DNA of 64,000 nucleotides. Origin: Xaviernesmea oryzae. Lineage in GTDB: Bacteria; Pseudomonadota; Alphaproteobacteria; Rhizobiales; Rhizobiaceae. Every line of letters begins with the position of its first letter. Position 1 is the stretch's first letter. The notes beneath the pieces were generated by a model. It saw only the letters and a list, made by a program, of their open reading frames with translations. It was not told the origin of the DNA and did not search any database. This document shows, one piece after another, positions 33,299-42,279 of this stretch. The stretch is taken from assembly GCF_900177415.1 (NCBI RefSeq), contig NZ_FXAF01000003.1, forward strand, positions 372,001 to 436,000, in the 5' to 3' direction. Both the position numbers and the translations under genes were made by a program.

Positions 33299-34557
33299 TG
33301 CTGCTCGGAGCCGTCGCCGACGATCTCACGGGCGCCACCGATCTTGCCCTGATGCTCGCCCGCGAAGGGATGCGCACGATCCAGGTCGTCGGCGCTCCTC
33401 AGGATGATCTGGATATAGATGAGGCCGATGCCGTGGTGGTGGCCTTGAAATCGCGCACCATTCCCGCCGCCGAAGCCGTCGAACTGTCGCTCGCCGCAAC
33501 CGAGTGGCTGATCGCAGGCGGCGCGGAACAGATCGTCTTCAAATATTGCTCCACCTTCGATTCGACGCCGAAAGGCAATATCGGGCCTGTTCTCGATGCG
33601 CTCCAGGCGAAGCTCGGCGTGCCGCTCGCCATCGCCTGCCCCGCCTTCCCCACCAACGGCCGCACCGTCTATCAGGGACATCTCTTCGTCGGCGACATGC
33701 TGCTTTCCGACAGTCCGATGAAGGACCATCCACTGACGCCGATGACGGACGCCAATCTGATGCGCGTGCTTGGCGCGCAATCCAAATCCACCATCGGATT
33801 GGTTCCTTTCATAACGGTCGCGGAGGGCGCGGCTGCCATTCGGGCAGCATTCGATGCGGCGCGCCAAAGAGGCTGTGGCGTGGTCATCGTCGACGCCGTC
33901 ACCGACGATCAGCTCAGGGCGATCGGTGAAGCCGCAGCGGACATGAAACTCGTCACCGGCGGCTCGGGCATCGCGCTCGGCCTGCCTGGAAATTTCCGCC
34001 GAGCCGGCAAGTTACGCACCTCCGCGGCTGCCGAATTTCGGGTACCTCCGGGCCGCGGCGTCATATTTGCCGGTTCCTGCTCCGCCGCGACACGAAGGCA
34101 GGTTGCCCATGCCATGGATGCCGGCCTGCCCGCTCTCCGGATCGATCCCTTGTCGATCGCCTCCGGAAAGCTGGATGTCCCGGCGGTGGTGGAGTGGATC
34201 GTATCCCGGCCGGAGGCGCTGCCGCTTGTCTATTCGAGCGCCGATCCGCAAGACGTCGCCGCGGCACAGGAGGCGTTGGGGCGCCATGCAGCGGGAGAGA
34301 TTGTCGAGACGCTTCTTGGCTCGGTCGCTGCGGCCTTGCGAGAGCGCGGTTTCAGCCGTTTCATCGTCGCGGGCGGGGAGACATCCGGCGCAGTGGTCAA
34401 GGCGCTCGGTGTTCCGGTTCTGCGTATCGGCCCGGAAATCGATCCGGGCGTGCCCTGGACCGTCAGCGTCGATGACTGCCCGGTTGCCCTGGCCTTGAAA
34501 TCGGGGAATTTCGGATCCGACGACTTTTTCCTGAAGGCATGGAGCCAGCTGGCATGA
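33298..34557 (+). CDS. otnK: 3-oxo-tetronate kinase (DUF1537 family)
   Basis: 419 residues, equal to characterised OtnK proteins. The N-terminal substrate-binding domain begins MLLGAVADDLTGATDLALML and holds FKYCSTFDSTPKGNIG near residues 80-95. The C-terminal nucleotide-binding domain has VIFAGSCSAATRRQV near 257 and FIVAGGETSGAVVKALG near 357. It phosphorylates 3-oxo-tetronate at C4. ATG overlaps the isomerase stop and the gene overlaps the decarboxylase start (ATGA), so the three are translationally coupled. Confidence 0.92.
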   Translation: MLLGAVADDLTGATDLALMLAREGMRTIQVVGAPQDDLDIDEADAVVVALKSRTIPAAEAVELSLAATEWLIAGGAEQIVFKYCSTFDSTPKGNIGPVLDALQAKLGVPLAIACPAFPTNGRTVYQGHLFVGDMLLSDSPMKDHPLTPMTDANLMRVLGAQSKSTIGLVPFITVAEGAAAIRAAFDAARQRGCGVVIVDAVTDDQLRAIGEAAADMKLVTGGSGIALGLPGNFRRAGKLRTSAAAEFRVPPGRGVIFAGSCSAATRRQVAHAMDAGLPALRIDPLSIASGKLDVPAVVEWIVSRPEALPLVYSSADPQDVAAAQEALGRHAAGEIVETLLGSVAAALRERGFSRFIVAGGETSGAVVKALGVPVLRIGPEIDPGVPWTVSVDDCPVALALKSGNFGSDDFFLKAWSQLA

Positions 34558-35195
34558 CTGCCATCCTTTCCGAAGAGACGAAGATGCGCGACCAGATCGC
34601 GAGTGTCGGAAAATCCCTCTTCGACCGGGGCCTCACCTTCGGCTCGACCGGCAATATCAGCGCCCGTCTGACGACCGGCGAGATGCTGATGACGCCGACC
34701 AATGCTTCGCTCGGAAGCCTGGAGCCGGAACGCCTCTCCCGCTTCTCGGCCGAAGGCGTCTGGGAGAGCGGCGACAACCCGACCAAGGAAGCCTTTCTGC
34801 ACCAGTGCATGTACTGCAGGCGAACGATGAGCGGCGCGGTGGTGCATCTGCATTCCACTCACGCCGTGGCGGTAAGCATTCTCGACGGCATCGATCCCGA
34901 TGACGTCCTGCCGCCTCTGACCGCCTATTACGTCATGCGCGTCGGCACGCTGCCTCTCGTGCCCTACTATCCGCCCGGAGACGCCTCGCTTGCCGAGGCA
35001 GTCGCCGAGAAGGCCGCCGACAACCATGCCGTTCTGCTTGCCAATCACGGCCCGGTGGTCGCGGGCAAGACCCTCCTCGACGCGCAATATGCGACGGAAG
35101 AGCTGGAGGAGACGGCCAAACTCTTCCTGCTCCTGTACGGAAAGCCTGTCCGGCCACTCACGCCGGCCCAGGCCGCGGGCCTCAACGCATCGTAA
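34554..35195 (+). CDS. otnC: 3-oxo-tetronate 4-phosphate decarboxylase (class II aldolase family)
   Basis: 213 residues with the class II aldolase/adducin fold. The N-terminus has GLTFGSTGNISARL around residues 28-41. The metal ligands are seen in VVHLHSTHAVAV (H-x-H) around 98-109 and LLANHGPVVAGK around 160. The glutamate is in TKEAFLHQCMY near 80. It converts 3-oxo-tetronate 4-phosphate to dihydroxyacetone phosphate and CO2. The start overlaps the otnK stop. The pathway normally needs a tetronate dehydrogenase (LtnD/DtnD), which is not adjacent here; the SDR or hydroxyacid dehydrogenase of the same regulon could stand in. Confidence 0.9.
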   Translation: MTAILSEETKMRDQIASVGKSLFDRGLTFGSTGNISARLTTGEMLMTPTNASLGSLEPERLSRFSAEGVWESGDNPTKEAFLHQCMYCRRTMSGAVVHLHSTHAVAVSILDGIDPDDVLPPLTAYYVMRVGTLPLVPYYPPGDASLAEAVAEKAADNHAVLLANHGPVVAGKTLLDAQYATEELEETAKLFLLLYGKPVRPLTPAQAAGLNAS

Positions 35196-35212
35196 CCCTG
35201 CCAGCCGGGTTA
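35193..35212. terminator. Short bidirectional hairpin between otnC and minE
   Basis: TAACCC (35193-35198) pairs with GGGTTA (35207-35212), with an 8-nt loop. It overlaps both convergent stop codons. The stem is only 6 bp, so termination is tentative. Confidence 0.35.
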
Positions 35213-35470
35213 TGCAGCCCGCATCGCCGCGTCCAGAGGGATCTCGACGTCGATCTCCAGAATGGAGACATGCTCGTCGCGGTCCATCTTCACCTGGACC
35301 TTGTCATTGTCGAGCTGAACATGTTTCGCGATCGCCGCCAGGATTTCCTCACGGAGGATGGATACCAGGTCCGCTCCCGTAGACGAGCGTTCGTGGGCGA
35401 GAAGCACCTGCAGGCGTTCACGCGCCATTGGCGCTGACCGCTGCTTTCGGAAAAGCTGGAAAATGCTCAT
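35210..35470 (-). CDS. minE: Cell division topological specificity factor MinE
   Basis: 86-residue MinE, close to the family length. The anti-MinCD N-terminal segment is [20 protein letters not shown], followed by VLLAHERSS, and the topological specificity domain follows ([20 protein letters not shown]). It displaces MinC from membrane-bound MinD and drives pole-to-pole oscillation. Its ATG overlaps the minD stop (ATGA). Last gene of the minCDE operon. In Sinorhizobium and Agrobacterium minCDE lies on secondary replicons, a hint to the nature of this window. Confidence 0.95.
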   Translation of the reverse strand: MSIFQLFRKQRSAPMARERLQVLLAHERSSTGADLVSILREEILAAIAKHVQLDNDKVQVKMDRDEHVSILEIDVEIPLDAAMRAA

Positions 35471-36282
35471 GCGGCCCTCCTTCCGAAGATCTTGCCGAAG
35501 AGGCCCCGCTTTTCGCCGGGGATGGTGATCGGCAGCACCTCGCCGGCAAGCCGGCGGGCGGCGTCGAAATAGGCCATCGCCGGTGCGCTGCGAGCATCCG
35601 CCAGGGTGACCGGCGCGCCGATATTGGAGGCGCGCAGAACGTCCATGCTTTCCGGAATGATGCCGATAAGCGGGATCGAGAGGATCTCCAGGACGTCCTC
35701 GACCTTGAGCATGTCGCCCCGTTCCGCGCGGTTGGGATCGTAGCGGGTCAGGAGCAGATGCTTTTCCATGCGCTCGCCGCGTTCCGCCTTGAGCGTTTTC
35801 GAATCGAGCAGGCCGATGATGCGGTCCGAATCGCGCACCGACGAGACCTCCGGATTGGTGACCACGACCGCCATGTCGGCGTGGCGCATGGCGAGCGTCG
35901 CTCCGCGTTCGATGCCGGCGGGGCTGTCGCAGATGACCCAGTCGAAGACACGCTTCAGCTCGGCCATCACCAGTTCGACGCCTTCCGGGGTCAAGGCATC
36001 CTTGTCGCGGGTCTGCGATGCGGGCAGCAGGAAGAGGGTTTCGAGCCGCTTGTCGCGGATCAGTGCCTGCGTGAGCTTGGCTTCGCCCTGGATGACGTTG
36101 ACCAGGTCGTAGACGACCCTTCGTTCCGCGCCCATCACCAGGTCGAGGTTGCGCAGGCCGACGTCGAAATCGACAACGACCACCTTCTCGCCTCTCTGGG
36201 CCAAAGCGGCGCCGAGCGCGGCGCTGGAGGTCGTCTTGCCGACCCCGCCCTTGCCTGAGGTGACTACGATGACTTTCCCCAT
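35467..36282 (-). CDS. minD: Septum site-determining ATPase MinD
   Basis: 271-residue ParA/MinD ATPase. The deviant Walker A is [19 protein letters not shown] near residues 6-24. The switch region is [18 protein letters not shown] at about 38-55 and a further catalytic stretch is [13 protein letters not shown]. The C-terminal amphipathic membrane-targeting helix is [15 protein letters not shown] at 36282 has AGGAGA upstream; an upstream extension overlaps minC and is not used. It recruits MinC to the membrane and oscillates with MinE. Confidence 0.96.
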   Translation of the reverse strand: MGKVIVVTSGKGGVGKTTSSAALGAALAQRGEKVVVVDFDVGLRNLDLVMGAERRVVYDLVNVIQGEAKLTQALIRDKRLETLFLLPASQTRDKDALTPEGVELVMAELKRVFDWVICDSPAGIERGATLAMRHADMAVVVTNPEVSSVRDSDRIIGLLDSKTLKAERGERMEKHLLLTRYDPNRAERGDMLKVEDVLEILSIPLIGIIPESMDVLRASNIGAPVTLADARSAPAMAYFDAARRLAGEVLPITIPGEKRGLFGKIFGRRAA

Positions 36283-36314
36283 CTTTCTCTCCTGTTCTTC
36301 GGCCGGTTTCCGGT

Positions 36315-37040
36315 TCAGATAAGTTTCTCTGCCATGATGGATTCGCCTTCGAGCCAAAGCTGGACGGATCGTCCCCGAAGGTCTGGCGCCATGTCTTCCG
36401 CCATCTTGTAGATGCCGTCGATCGCAAGCAGTTCGGCTTCCAGCTTGCGGCAGAAGATGCGCGCGGCGGCGTTTCCGACGGACCCTGCCATGGCCCGGCC
36501 CCGCAATGTTCCGTAGATGTGGATCGACCCTCCGGCGATGATCTCGGCACCTGAGGCGACCGATCCGATGACCGTGACATCGCCTTCCGGGAAAATCACC
36601 GATTGCCCCGAGCGCACCGGCTCCCGGATGATGATGGACTGCGGTGCCGGGCGGCTCTCCACGACCGGCTTGGCCGGGGCATTGTGCAGTTCGATGATCG
36701 GCTCTTTGGCAACCGCGTCGTCGGAAACCGGCCGCCCGCCCTTCAGTGCAGGCGGCATGCCCGGCCCCAGGATCGACGGGCGCGCGCCTTCGACGCCCAT
36801 GATGGTGACGTTGCGCTTGGCAAGCTCTCCGACGAGGTCCTTCAACTGCGCCCGGTCGATCGGCAGGTCCGTCACATCGAGCACCACCGGTCTCCCGAGG
36901 AAGAAACCGGCCGACCGTGAGGCCAGATCGTCCAATCGAGCCAACCAGTCGTCGAAAGGAAGGTCCGGAGAAAGCACGACCGCGAGGAAGGAGCGGCCCT
37001 TGATACGGATCGAGCGAGCGTCTGTTAGCACTTTGGTCAT
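36315..37040 (-). CDS. minC: Septum site-determining protein MinC
   Basis: 241 residues: an N-terminal FtsZ-antagonising domain (about 1-105, including [14 protein letters not shown] and [13 protein letters not shown]) and a C-terminal beta-helix domain binding MinD (about 135-235). The latter has [20 protein letters not shown] and [16 protein letters not shown], the classical MinC signature. It inhibits FtsZ assembly at the poles. First gene of minCDE. A perfect TTAA-N7-TTAAC site lies 41 bp upstream, consistent with control by the cell-cycle regulator CtrA. Confidence 0.95.
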   Translation of the reverse strand: MTKVLTDARSIRIKGRSFLAVVLSPDLPFDDWLARLDDLASRSAGFFLGRPVVLDVTDLPIDRAQLKDLVGELAKRNVTIMGVEGARPSILGPGMPPALKGGRPVSDDAVAKEPIIELHNAPAKPVVESRPAPQSIIIREPVRSGQSVIFPEGDVTVIGSVASGAEIIAGGSIHIYGTLRGRAMAGSVGNAAARIFCRKLEAELLAIDGIYKMAEDMAPDLRGRSVQLWLEGESIMAEKLI

Positions 37041-37081
37041 CTACGTAAACAAATCGTTGCCCATGTGTATCGTCGTCATGG

Positions 37082-37097
37082 TTAACAAGTCGTTAAC
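37082..37097. promoter_or_regulatory. CtrA-type box upstream of minC
   Basis: TTAA (37082-37085), 7 nt, TTAAC (37093-37097) exactly fits the CtrA consensus TTAA-N7-TTAAC. It lies in the 252-bp gap between divergent minC and the betaine-type binding protein gene, closer to minC. CtrA control of min genes has been reported in Sinorhizobium meliloti. Confidence 0.6.
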
Positions 37098-37292
37098 ATC
37101 CGGTCTTCGCCAGGCGCCGACATCGCAGAACCCGCCATCCGCTCCGTACCCGGCCAATCGGCGGGTTTGACGGAAAAAGAACCGGCAGCGGCGTATTTGA
37201 AACAGTGTTGTCTTGAGACCCTGCAAAACTTGGTTCGGGGGCGGTGGACCTGTCTCCTCCGAAAAACACCGAACAAAAGAGGGAACTGCGAA

Positions 37293-38294
37293 ATGAAAAA
37301 ACTTCTCGCGTCGACTTGCCTGACTTTGGGCGTCCTTATGTTGGGAGCGCAGGCGAATGCCGCCGATTGCGGCGAAGTGACGATCGCAAGCATGAACTGG
37401 CAAAGCGCGGAAGTGCTCGCGAGCCTCGACAAGTTCATCCTGAACGAAGGTTACGGCTGCGATGCCGAAATCATCGTGGGTGACACCGTTCCCACGATCA
37501 CCTCGATGGTCGAAAAGGGTCAGCCGGATATCGCGCCGGAAGGCTGGGTCGACCTTCTCCCGGAAGTGGTGAACCGGGGCATTTCGGAAGGCAAGCTGGT
37601 CGGGGCGGCCGTTGCCCTTTCCGATGGGGCGGTTCAGGGCTGGTGGATTCCGAAATACATCGCCGACGCCCATCCGGACATCAAGACCATCCCGGATGCC
37701 CTCAAGCATCCCGAACTCTTCCCCGATCCCGAGGATTCGAGCAAAGGGGCTGTCCATAACGGTCCGCAGGGCTGGGGCGGCACGCTCGCAACGACGCAGT
37801 TCTACAAGGCCTATGGTGCGGAGAAGGCCGGCTTCACGCTCGTCGATACGGGATCGGCTGCAGGCCTCGACGGCTCGATCGCAAAAGCCTATGAGCGCAA
37901 GGAAGGCTGGGTCGGCTATTACTGGGCTCCGACGGCCCTTCTCGGCAAATACCAGATGGTGAAGCTCGGCCACGGCGTTCCGGTTGACGCGGCTGAATGG
38001 AAACGGTGCAATACCGTTGCGGAATGCCCGGACCCGAAACCCAATGACTGGCCGAAGGACAAGGTGCAGACGCTGGTCACCAAATCGTTCGCCGACCGCG
38101 CCGGCGCAGATGTCATGGCCTATCTCAACACGCGTTCCTGGAGCAACGATACGGTGAATACCCTGATGGCCTGGATGACCGACAACCAGGCCAGCGGCGA
38201 TGACGGCGCCAAGCAGTTCCTCAAGGAGCATGAGGATATCTGGACGAAGTGGGTAACGCCGGACGCGGCCGAGAAGATCAAGGCCGCTCTTTAA
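37293..38294 (+). CDS. Glycine betaine/choline-type ABC transporter substrate-binding protein
   Basis: 333-residue OpuAC/ProX-like periplasmic protein. A Sec signal peptide (MKKLLASTCLTLGVLMLG, cleavage about after ANA) is followed by the OpuAC domain. Aromatic residues expected to cage a quaternary amine are plentiful: MNWQSAEV, EGWVDLLPEV, GWWIPKYIADAHP, GWVGYYWAPT. ATG at 37293 has AGAGGGA eight to nine bases upstream. A compatible permease follows after a 10-bp hairpin, but no ATPase gene is present in the window. Ligand likely glycine betaine, proline betaine or choline. Confidence 0.88.
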   Translation: MKKLLASTCLTLGVLMLGAQANAADCGEVTIASMNWQSAEVLASLDKFILNEGYGCDAEIIVGDTVPTITSMVEKGQPDIAPEGWVDLLPEVVNRGISEGKLVGAAVALSDGAVQGWWIPKYIADAHPDIKTIPDALKHPELFPDPEDSSKGAVHNGPQGWGGTLATTQFYKAYGAEKAGFTLVDTGSAAGLDGSIAKAYERKEGWVGYYWAPTALLGKYQMVKLGHGVPVDAAEWKRCNTVAECPDPKPNDWPKDKVQTLVTKSFADRAGADVMAYLNTRSWSNDTVNTLMAWMTDNQASGDDGAKQFLKEHEDIWTKWVTPDAAEKIKAAL

Positions 38295-38306
38295 CAAGCA
38301 ATCTTG

Positions 38307-38340
38307 AACCCATCGCACGCCAGTCCGGGCGATGGGTTCG
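38307..38340 (+). other. Intercistronic hairpin between binding protein and permease
   Basis: GAACCCATCG (38307-38316) pairs with CGATGGGTTC (38331-38340), with a 14-nt loop and no T-run. Position after a binding-protein gene is typical of RNA-stabilising or partial-termination hairpins that raise binding-protein levels over permease. Confidence 0.55.
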
Positions 38341-38362
38341 CCGCGCATAAAGGGAGCCGCGG

Positions 38363-39250
38363 ATGGAATGGCTTACCAGATTCCCGCATATGGATGACGA
38401 AACGCTGCGAACCCTGAAAAAGGGGATCGACGACGGTTTCCGCGCGTTCACGCGAACCTACGGCGATGCGATCGAGTCCTTTTTCGACCCGCTTCAGTTC
38501 TTTCTCATCCATGCCGAACGGATCATGGTCAGAACACCATGGCCGGTCATCATCATCGTCGTCGCGCTCATAGCCTGGTTCGCCAGCCGGAACTGGAAGA
38601 TCGTCGTCGGCTGCATCGCGACGCTCCTGGCCATCGGCTATTTCGACATGTGGGAAGACACGATGAAGACCATGTCGATGATCTTCGTCTGCACCGTGCT
38701 TTCGATCGTCCTCGGAATTCCGATAGGCATAGCCATGTCGCGCTCCGAAAGATTGCAGAACATGGTGAACCCGGTCCTCGACGTCATGCAGACGATGCCG
38801 AGCTTCGTCTACCTCATCCCGGTGGTGATGCTGCTCGGCATAGGCAAGGTCCCGGGCCTCATCGCCGTCGTCATCTATGCGATCCCGCCGATGATCCGAT
38901 TGACCAATCTCGGTATCCGTCTGGTCGACAAGGAGGTGCTGGAGGCCGCCGATGCGTTCGGCTCCTCGGCATGGCAGAAACTACGCGACGTGCAGATGCC
39001 TCTGGCGCTGCCGACGATCATGGCCGGGATCAATCAGACGATCATGATGGCCCTGGCCATGGTGGTGATCGCCTCCATGATCGGCGTCCAGGGGCTCGGG
39101 CAGCCGGTGCTCAAGGCCATCGCCAACCAGTATTTCACGCTCGGCATCTTCAACGGCCTGGCGATCGTCGGCATTGCGATCGTCTTCGACCGCATCAGCC
39201 AGGCCTATGGCCGACGCCTTCAACGGCACACGGCAACGCTTCATGGATGA
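38363..39250 (+). CDS. Glycine betaine/choline-type ABC transporter permease (ProW/ChoW type)
   Basis: 295 residues. A long cytoplasmic N-terminal segment is followed by about six helices with the BPD_transp_1 domain. The EAA-type loop is AADAFGSSAWQKLRDVQMPL near 195-214. GGGAG lies eight bases before the ATG. It pairs with the preceding binding protein. The OpuA-type ATPase (ProV) is missing from the neighbourhood: the next gene belongs to a peptide-class importer behind a strong hairpin. The ATPase must be encoded elsewhere, shared, or lost. Confidence 0.88.
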   Translation: MEWLTRFPHMDDETLRTLKKGIDDGFRAFTRTYGDAIESFFDPLQFFLIHAERIMVRTPWPVIIIVVALIAWFASRNWKIVVGCIATLLAIGYFDMWEDTMKTMSMIFVCTVLSIVLGIPIGIAMSRSERLQNMVNPVLDVMQTMPSFVYLIPVVMLLGIGKVPGLIAVVIYAIPPMIRLTNLGIRLVDKEVLEAADAFGSSAWQKLRDVQMPLALPTIMAGINQTIMMALAMVVIASMIGVQGLGQPVLKAIANQYFTLGIFNGLAIVGIAIVFDRISQAYGRRLQRHTATLHG

Positions 39251-39256
39251 AGTTGA

Positions 39257-39288
39257 CTCGGGCCGCCCAGCCAAATGGGCGGCCCGAG
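39257..39288 (+). terminator. Strong hairpin after betaine permease gene
   Basis: Perfect 12-bp stem CTCGGGCCGCCC / GGGCGGCCCGAG with an 8-nt loop, seven bases after the permease stop. The T-tract is missing, so termination may be factor-assisted. It isolates the permease from the next transport operon. Confidence 0.65.
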
Positions 39289-39498
39289 GCGCCCTGCAAG
39301 AGCAACTCCCGATAACAGACACGATCGCCACGACTTGATTGTGGAGAGACAATCCCGTCTCCACAACCAATTTCGCTCCTTTGAACGAAAGGCGAGAATC
39401 CGGGCAAAACGTCCGACATCCGCATGTTAGGCTCGCCTGTCTGCCGGTCTCGGCCATCGCCACGCCCCGCTTTTTGGGACCGACGATCTTTCATCGAA

Positions 39499-39527
39499 TT
39501 GACATACGTTATAAGACGTCATATCTC
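39499..39527 (+). promoter_or_regulatory. Sigma-70-like promoter before sugar-acid ABC operon
   Basis: TTGACA (39499-39504), 17-nt spacer, TATCTC (39522-39527), 65 bp before the binding-protein ATG. The -10 overlaps GTCATATCTC (39518-39527), a sequence repeated exactly at 48774-48783 near the FCD regulator. The rest of the 341-bp gap holds only the hairpin at 39257. Confidence 0.5.
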
Positions 39528-39591
39528 ATCCATCCAGATGAGGATCGTTCGCTGCCGGTGAGGACCTGGGCAGCCATCGGGAGGAATGCTG

Positions 39592-41199
39592 ATGAAGCCG
39601 TTCTTGACACCGCTCTTTGCGTCGATTTTGGTCGGCGCCACCATGCTTGTCCAGCCTGTGAAGGCCGAAACCCCACCAAACATGCTGGTTGTCGGCTTTT
39701 CGATGACCAATATCCTGACGCTCGACCCGGCGGCAATCACCGGCAAGGAGACCGTACAGGTTCTGACCAACATATATGACAACCTTGTGGCTCTGGATGC
39801 GGTCAACCGCTCGCAGGTCGATCCGCAACTCGCGGAAAGCTGGACCGTCAGCGACGACAATACGACGATCACCTTCAAGCTGCGCAGCGATGCAACCTTC
39901 GCATCCGGCAATCCCGTTACGTCGGAAGACGTGATCTGGTCCTTCAAGCGCTTGATGAAGCTCAATCTCGCGCAGGCGTCGTTCCTGAAAACGCACGGCT
40001 TCACCGCGGCCAACGCGGATGCAAGCTTCACCGCACCCGACCCGCACACCGTCGTAATCACGCTGCCGAAGAAGGTCGATCCGCAGATCATCATCCAGAC
40101 GCTCGGCATCGTGGGTCCGGGCTCGGTGCTCGACAGCAAGACCGTCATGGAGCACGACAAGGGCGGCGACCTGGGTGCCGCTTGGCTCACCAACAACTCG
40201 GCCGGCTCCGGCCCCTTCACGCTGGCGCAATGGCAATCGAACGAGCGCGTGACGTTGGAGCGGAACGACAAATACTGGGGCGAGAAGCCGGCTATGCGCC
40301 GCATCATGATGCGCCACCTGGCCGAATCCCAGAGTCAGCGCCTGATGCTTGAAAAGGGCGACATCGACCTTGCCTATTCGCTGTCGGCCGCCGATCTCAA
40401 GGCGCTGGAAAACAACAAGGACGTCACCGTCCAGACCAATGGCGGCAGCGGCTTCTATTATCTCGCCGTTTCGATGAAGGACGAGAAATTCCAGAACCCC
40501 AAGGTTCGCGAGGCGCTTCGCTACCTCATCGACTATCAGGGTCTCAATGAAAGCGTCCTTCCCTATTTCGGCAAGCTGCGCGACCGGCCGATCGCAACCG
40601 GCGTCCTGGGCGCGCTCCCCAATGCGGGATACAAGCTCGACGTGGCTAAGGCCAAAGCGCTCCTGACCGAAGCCGGTTATCCCGACGGCTTTTCGACGAC
40701 GCTGAGAGCGATCTCGGACGTTCCCTTCATGAACGTCGCGACGGCGATCCAGGCGACGCTGGCCCAGGGCGGCATCAAGGCCGAGATCATCACCGGCTCG
40801 GGCGATCAGATCTACGGCGCCATGCGCGAACGCAAGTACGAGCTCCTCGTCGGCCGTGGCGGTGGCGGGCAGTTGCCGCATCCCGACTCCAATCTTCGCG
40901 CCATCGTCTACAATCCCGACAATTCCGATCAGGCGAAGCTGACGAATTTCCAGGGCTGGCGCACGTCCTTCTATGACGAGAAGATCAACAAGATGATCGA
41001 CGCGGCCCTGGTCGAAACCAATCGGGAAAAGCAGACTAAGGATTACCAGGACATCCAGGTCTATTACGCGGACATGGTGCCGGCCATTCAGCCCTTCTCC
41101 GAGGTCGTCGACAGCGTCGGCTATCGCGCCGACATCAAGGGGCTGCAGCTCAATCCGTCCTGGTCGACCCAGCTCCGAACGGTGACGAAAGACCGATAA
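39592..41199 (+). CDS. ABC transporter substrate-binding protein, family 5
   Basis: 535-residue periplasmic binding protein with Sec signal (LTPLFASILVGATMLVQPVKA) and SBP_bac_5 core (TNILTLDPAAITGKETVQVL, LAESWTVSDDNTTITFKL). The second of two close ATGs (39592) is used, six bases from GGAGGA; the first abuts it. Clearly paralogous to the protein at 50831-52426, sharing NILTLDPAAI, a SGNPVT(S/A)EDV stretch and GRGGGGQ. First gene of a full importer (two permeases, two ATPases) located next to uronate-pathway genes, so an acid sugar or oligosaccharide derived from pectin is a plausible ligand. Confidence 0.9.
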   Translation: MKPFLTPLFASILVGATMLVQPVKAETPPNMLVVGFSMTNILTLDPAAITGKETVQVLTNIYDNLVALDAVNRSQVDPQLAESWTVSDDNTTITFKLRSDATFASGNPVTSEDVIWSFKRLMKLNLAQASFLKTHGFTAANADASFTAPDPHTVVITLPKKVDPQIIIQTLGIVGPGSVLDSKTVMEHDKGGDLGAAWLTNNSAGSGPFTLAQWQSNERVTLERNDKYWGEKPAMRRIMMRHLAESQSQRLMLEKGDIDLAYSLSAADLKALENNKDVTVQTNGGSGFYYLAVSMKDEKFQNPKVREALRYLIDYQGLNESVLPYFGKLRDRPIATGVLGALPNAGYKLDVAKAKALLTEAGYPDGFSTTLRAISDVPFMNVATAIQATLAQGGIKAEIITGSGDQIYGAMRERKYELLVGRGGGGQLPHPDSNLRAIVYNPDNSDQAKLTNFQGWRTSFYDEKINKMIDAALVETNREKQTKDYQDIQVYYADMVPAIQPFSEVVDSVGYRADIKGLQLNPSWSTQLRTVTKDR

Positions 41200-41261
41200 C
41201 GGTCGGCCGCCGCGCGCGCCGTGCCGTGGTGCGGCGCGCATACGATACCCGAGGAACCTCC

Positions 41262-42278
41262 ATGAACAACGAGCGTCTTACCGCATTCGCGAGGCAGACA
41301 GGCACCATATTGGCGACGCTTGTCGGCCTGCTGATCCTCACCTTCTGTATCGGGCGGCTCATGCCGGTCGATCCGGTGCGGGCCATCGTCGGCGAAGAGG
41401 CCGATCAGGCCACCTATGACATGGTCGCGGAGCGGATAGGCGCCAATCTTCCCCTCCATGAGCAGTTCTTCCGTTATGTGAACGATCTGCTGCACGGCGA
41501 TTTCGGAACCTCGATCCGCACGGGACAGCCCGTCATCAACGACATCCTGCATGTCATGCCCGCGACGATCGAGCTCGCCACCTTCGCGATCATCGTCGGC
41601 GCGGGGCTCGGCATTCCCCTCGGCATCCTTGCCGCCGTTCGGCGCAACAGGCCGATCGACCACGTGATCCGCTTCATGACGCTGATCGGACATTCCATGC
41701 CGATCTTCTGGACCGGCATGATCGGCCTCATCGTCTTCTACGCCGTGCTCGATCTGGTCGGCGGCGGCGGTCGCATCTCCGATTATTATATCGGCCTCGT
41801 GCCGGATACGACCGGCTTCCTGCTGATCGACTCCATGCTTGCCGGTGACTGGGAGGTCTTTTGGGATGCAGTCAACCATCTGCTGCTGCCGGCCAGCATT
41901 CTCGGCTATTCGTCGATGGCCTACATCACCCGCATGACCCGCAGCTTCATGCTGGATCAACTCAATCAGGAATATATCACCACCGCTCGCGTGAAGGGCC
42001 TCTCCAAGGGGCGCACGATCTGGCATCACGCCTTCGCCAATATCCGCGTGCAGCTCGTGACGATCGTGGCGCTTGCCTACGGAAGCCTGCTGGAGGGCGC
42101 CGTCCTCATCGAGACGGTGTTTTCCTGGCCAGGCTTCGGCCAGTACATCACCAACAACATGCTGATCGGCGACATGAATGCGGTGATGACCTGCGTGCTT
42201 CTCGTCGGCATCATCTTCATCGCGCTCAACCTTCTCTCCGACGCGCTTTACAAGATCTTCGATCCGAGGACGCGGTGA
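41262..42278 (+). CDS. ABC transporter permease (DppB type)
   Basis: 338-residue inner-membrane permease. The N-terminal helix (TGTILATLVGLLILTFCIG) precedes the loop GRLMPVDPVRAIVGEEADQA, and the BPD_transp_1 domain starts near residue 95. The EAA loop region is ITTARVKGLSKGRTIWHHAF near 235-254. GAGGAA lies before the ATG at 41262. The next permease starts one base after its stop. Confidence 0.92.
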   Translation: MNNERLTAFARQTGTILATLVGLLILTFCIGRLMPVDPVRAIVGEEADQATYDMVAERIGANLPLHEQFFRYVNDLLHGDFGTSIRTGQPVINDILHVMPATIELATFAIIVGAGLGIPLGILAAVRRNRPIDHVIRFMTLIGHSMPIFWTGMIGLIVFYAVLDLVGGGGRISDYYIGLVPDTTGFLLIDSMLAGDWEVFWDAVNHLLLPASILGYSSMAYITRMTRSFMLDQLNQEYITTARVKGLSKGRTIWHHAFANIRVQLVTIVALAYGSLLEGAVLIETVFSWPGFGQYITNNMLIGDMNAVMTCVLLVGIIFIALNLLSDALYKIFDPRTR

Positions 42279-42279
42279 C

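Noticed and set aside
35210..36580. 456-codon minus frame running through minE, minD and part of minC
   Set aside because: Only its last 86 codons are real (MinE). The rest is out of frame with MinD, arginine/glycine-rich and without family similarity, a typical long chance frame in GC-rich DNA.
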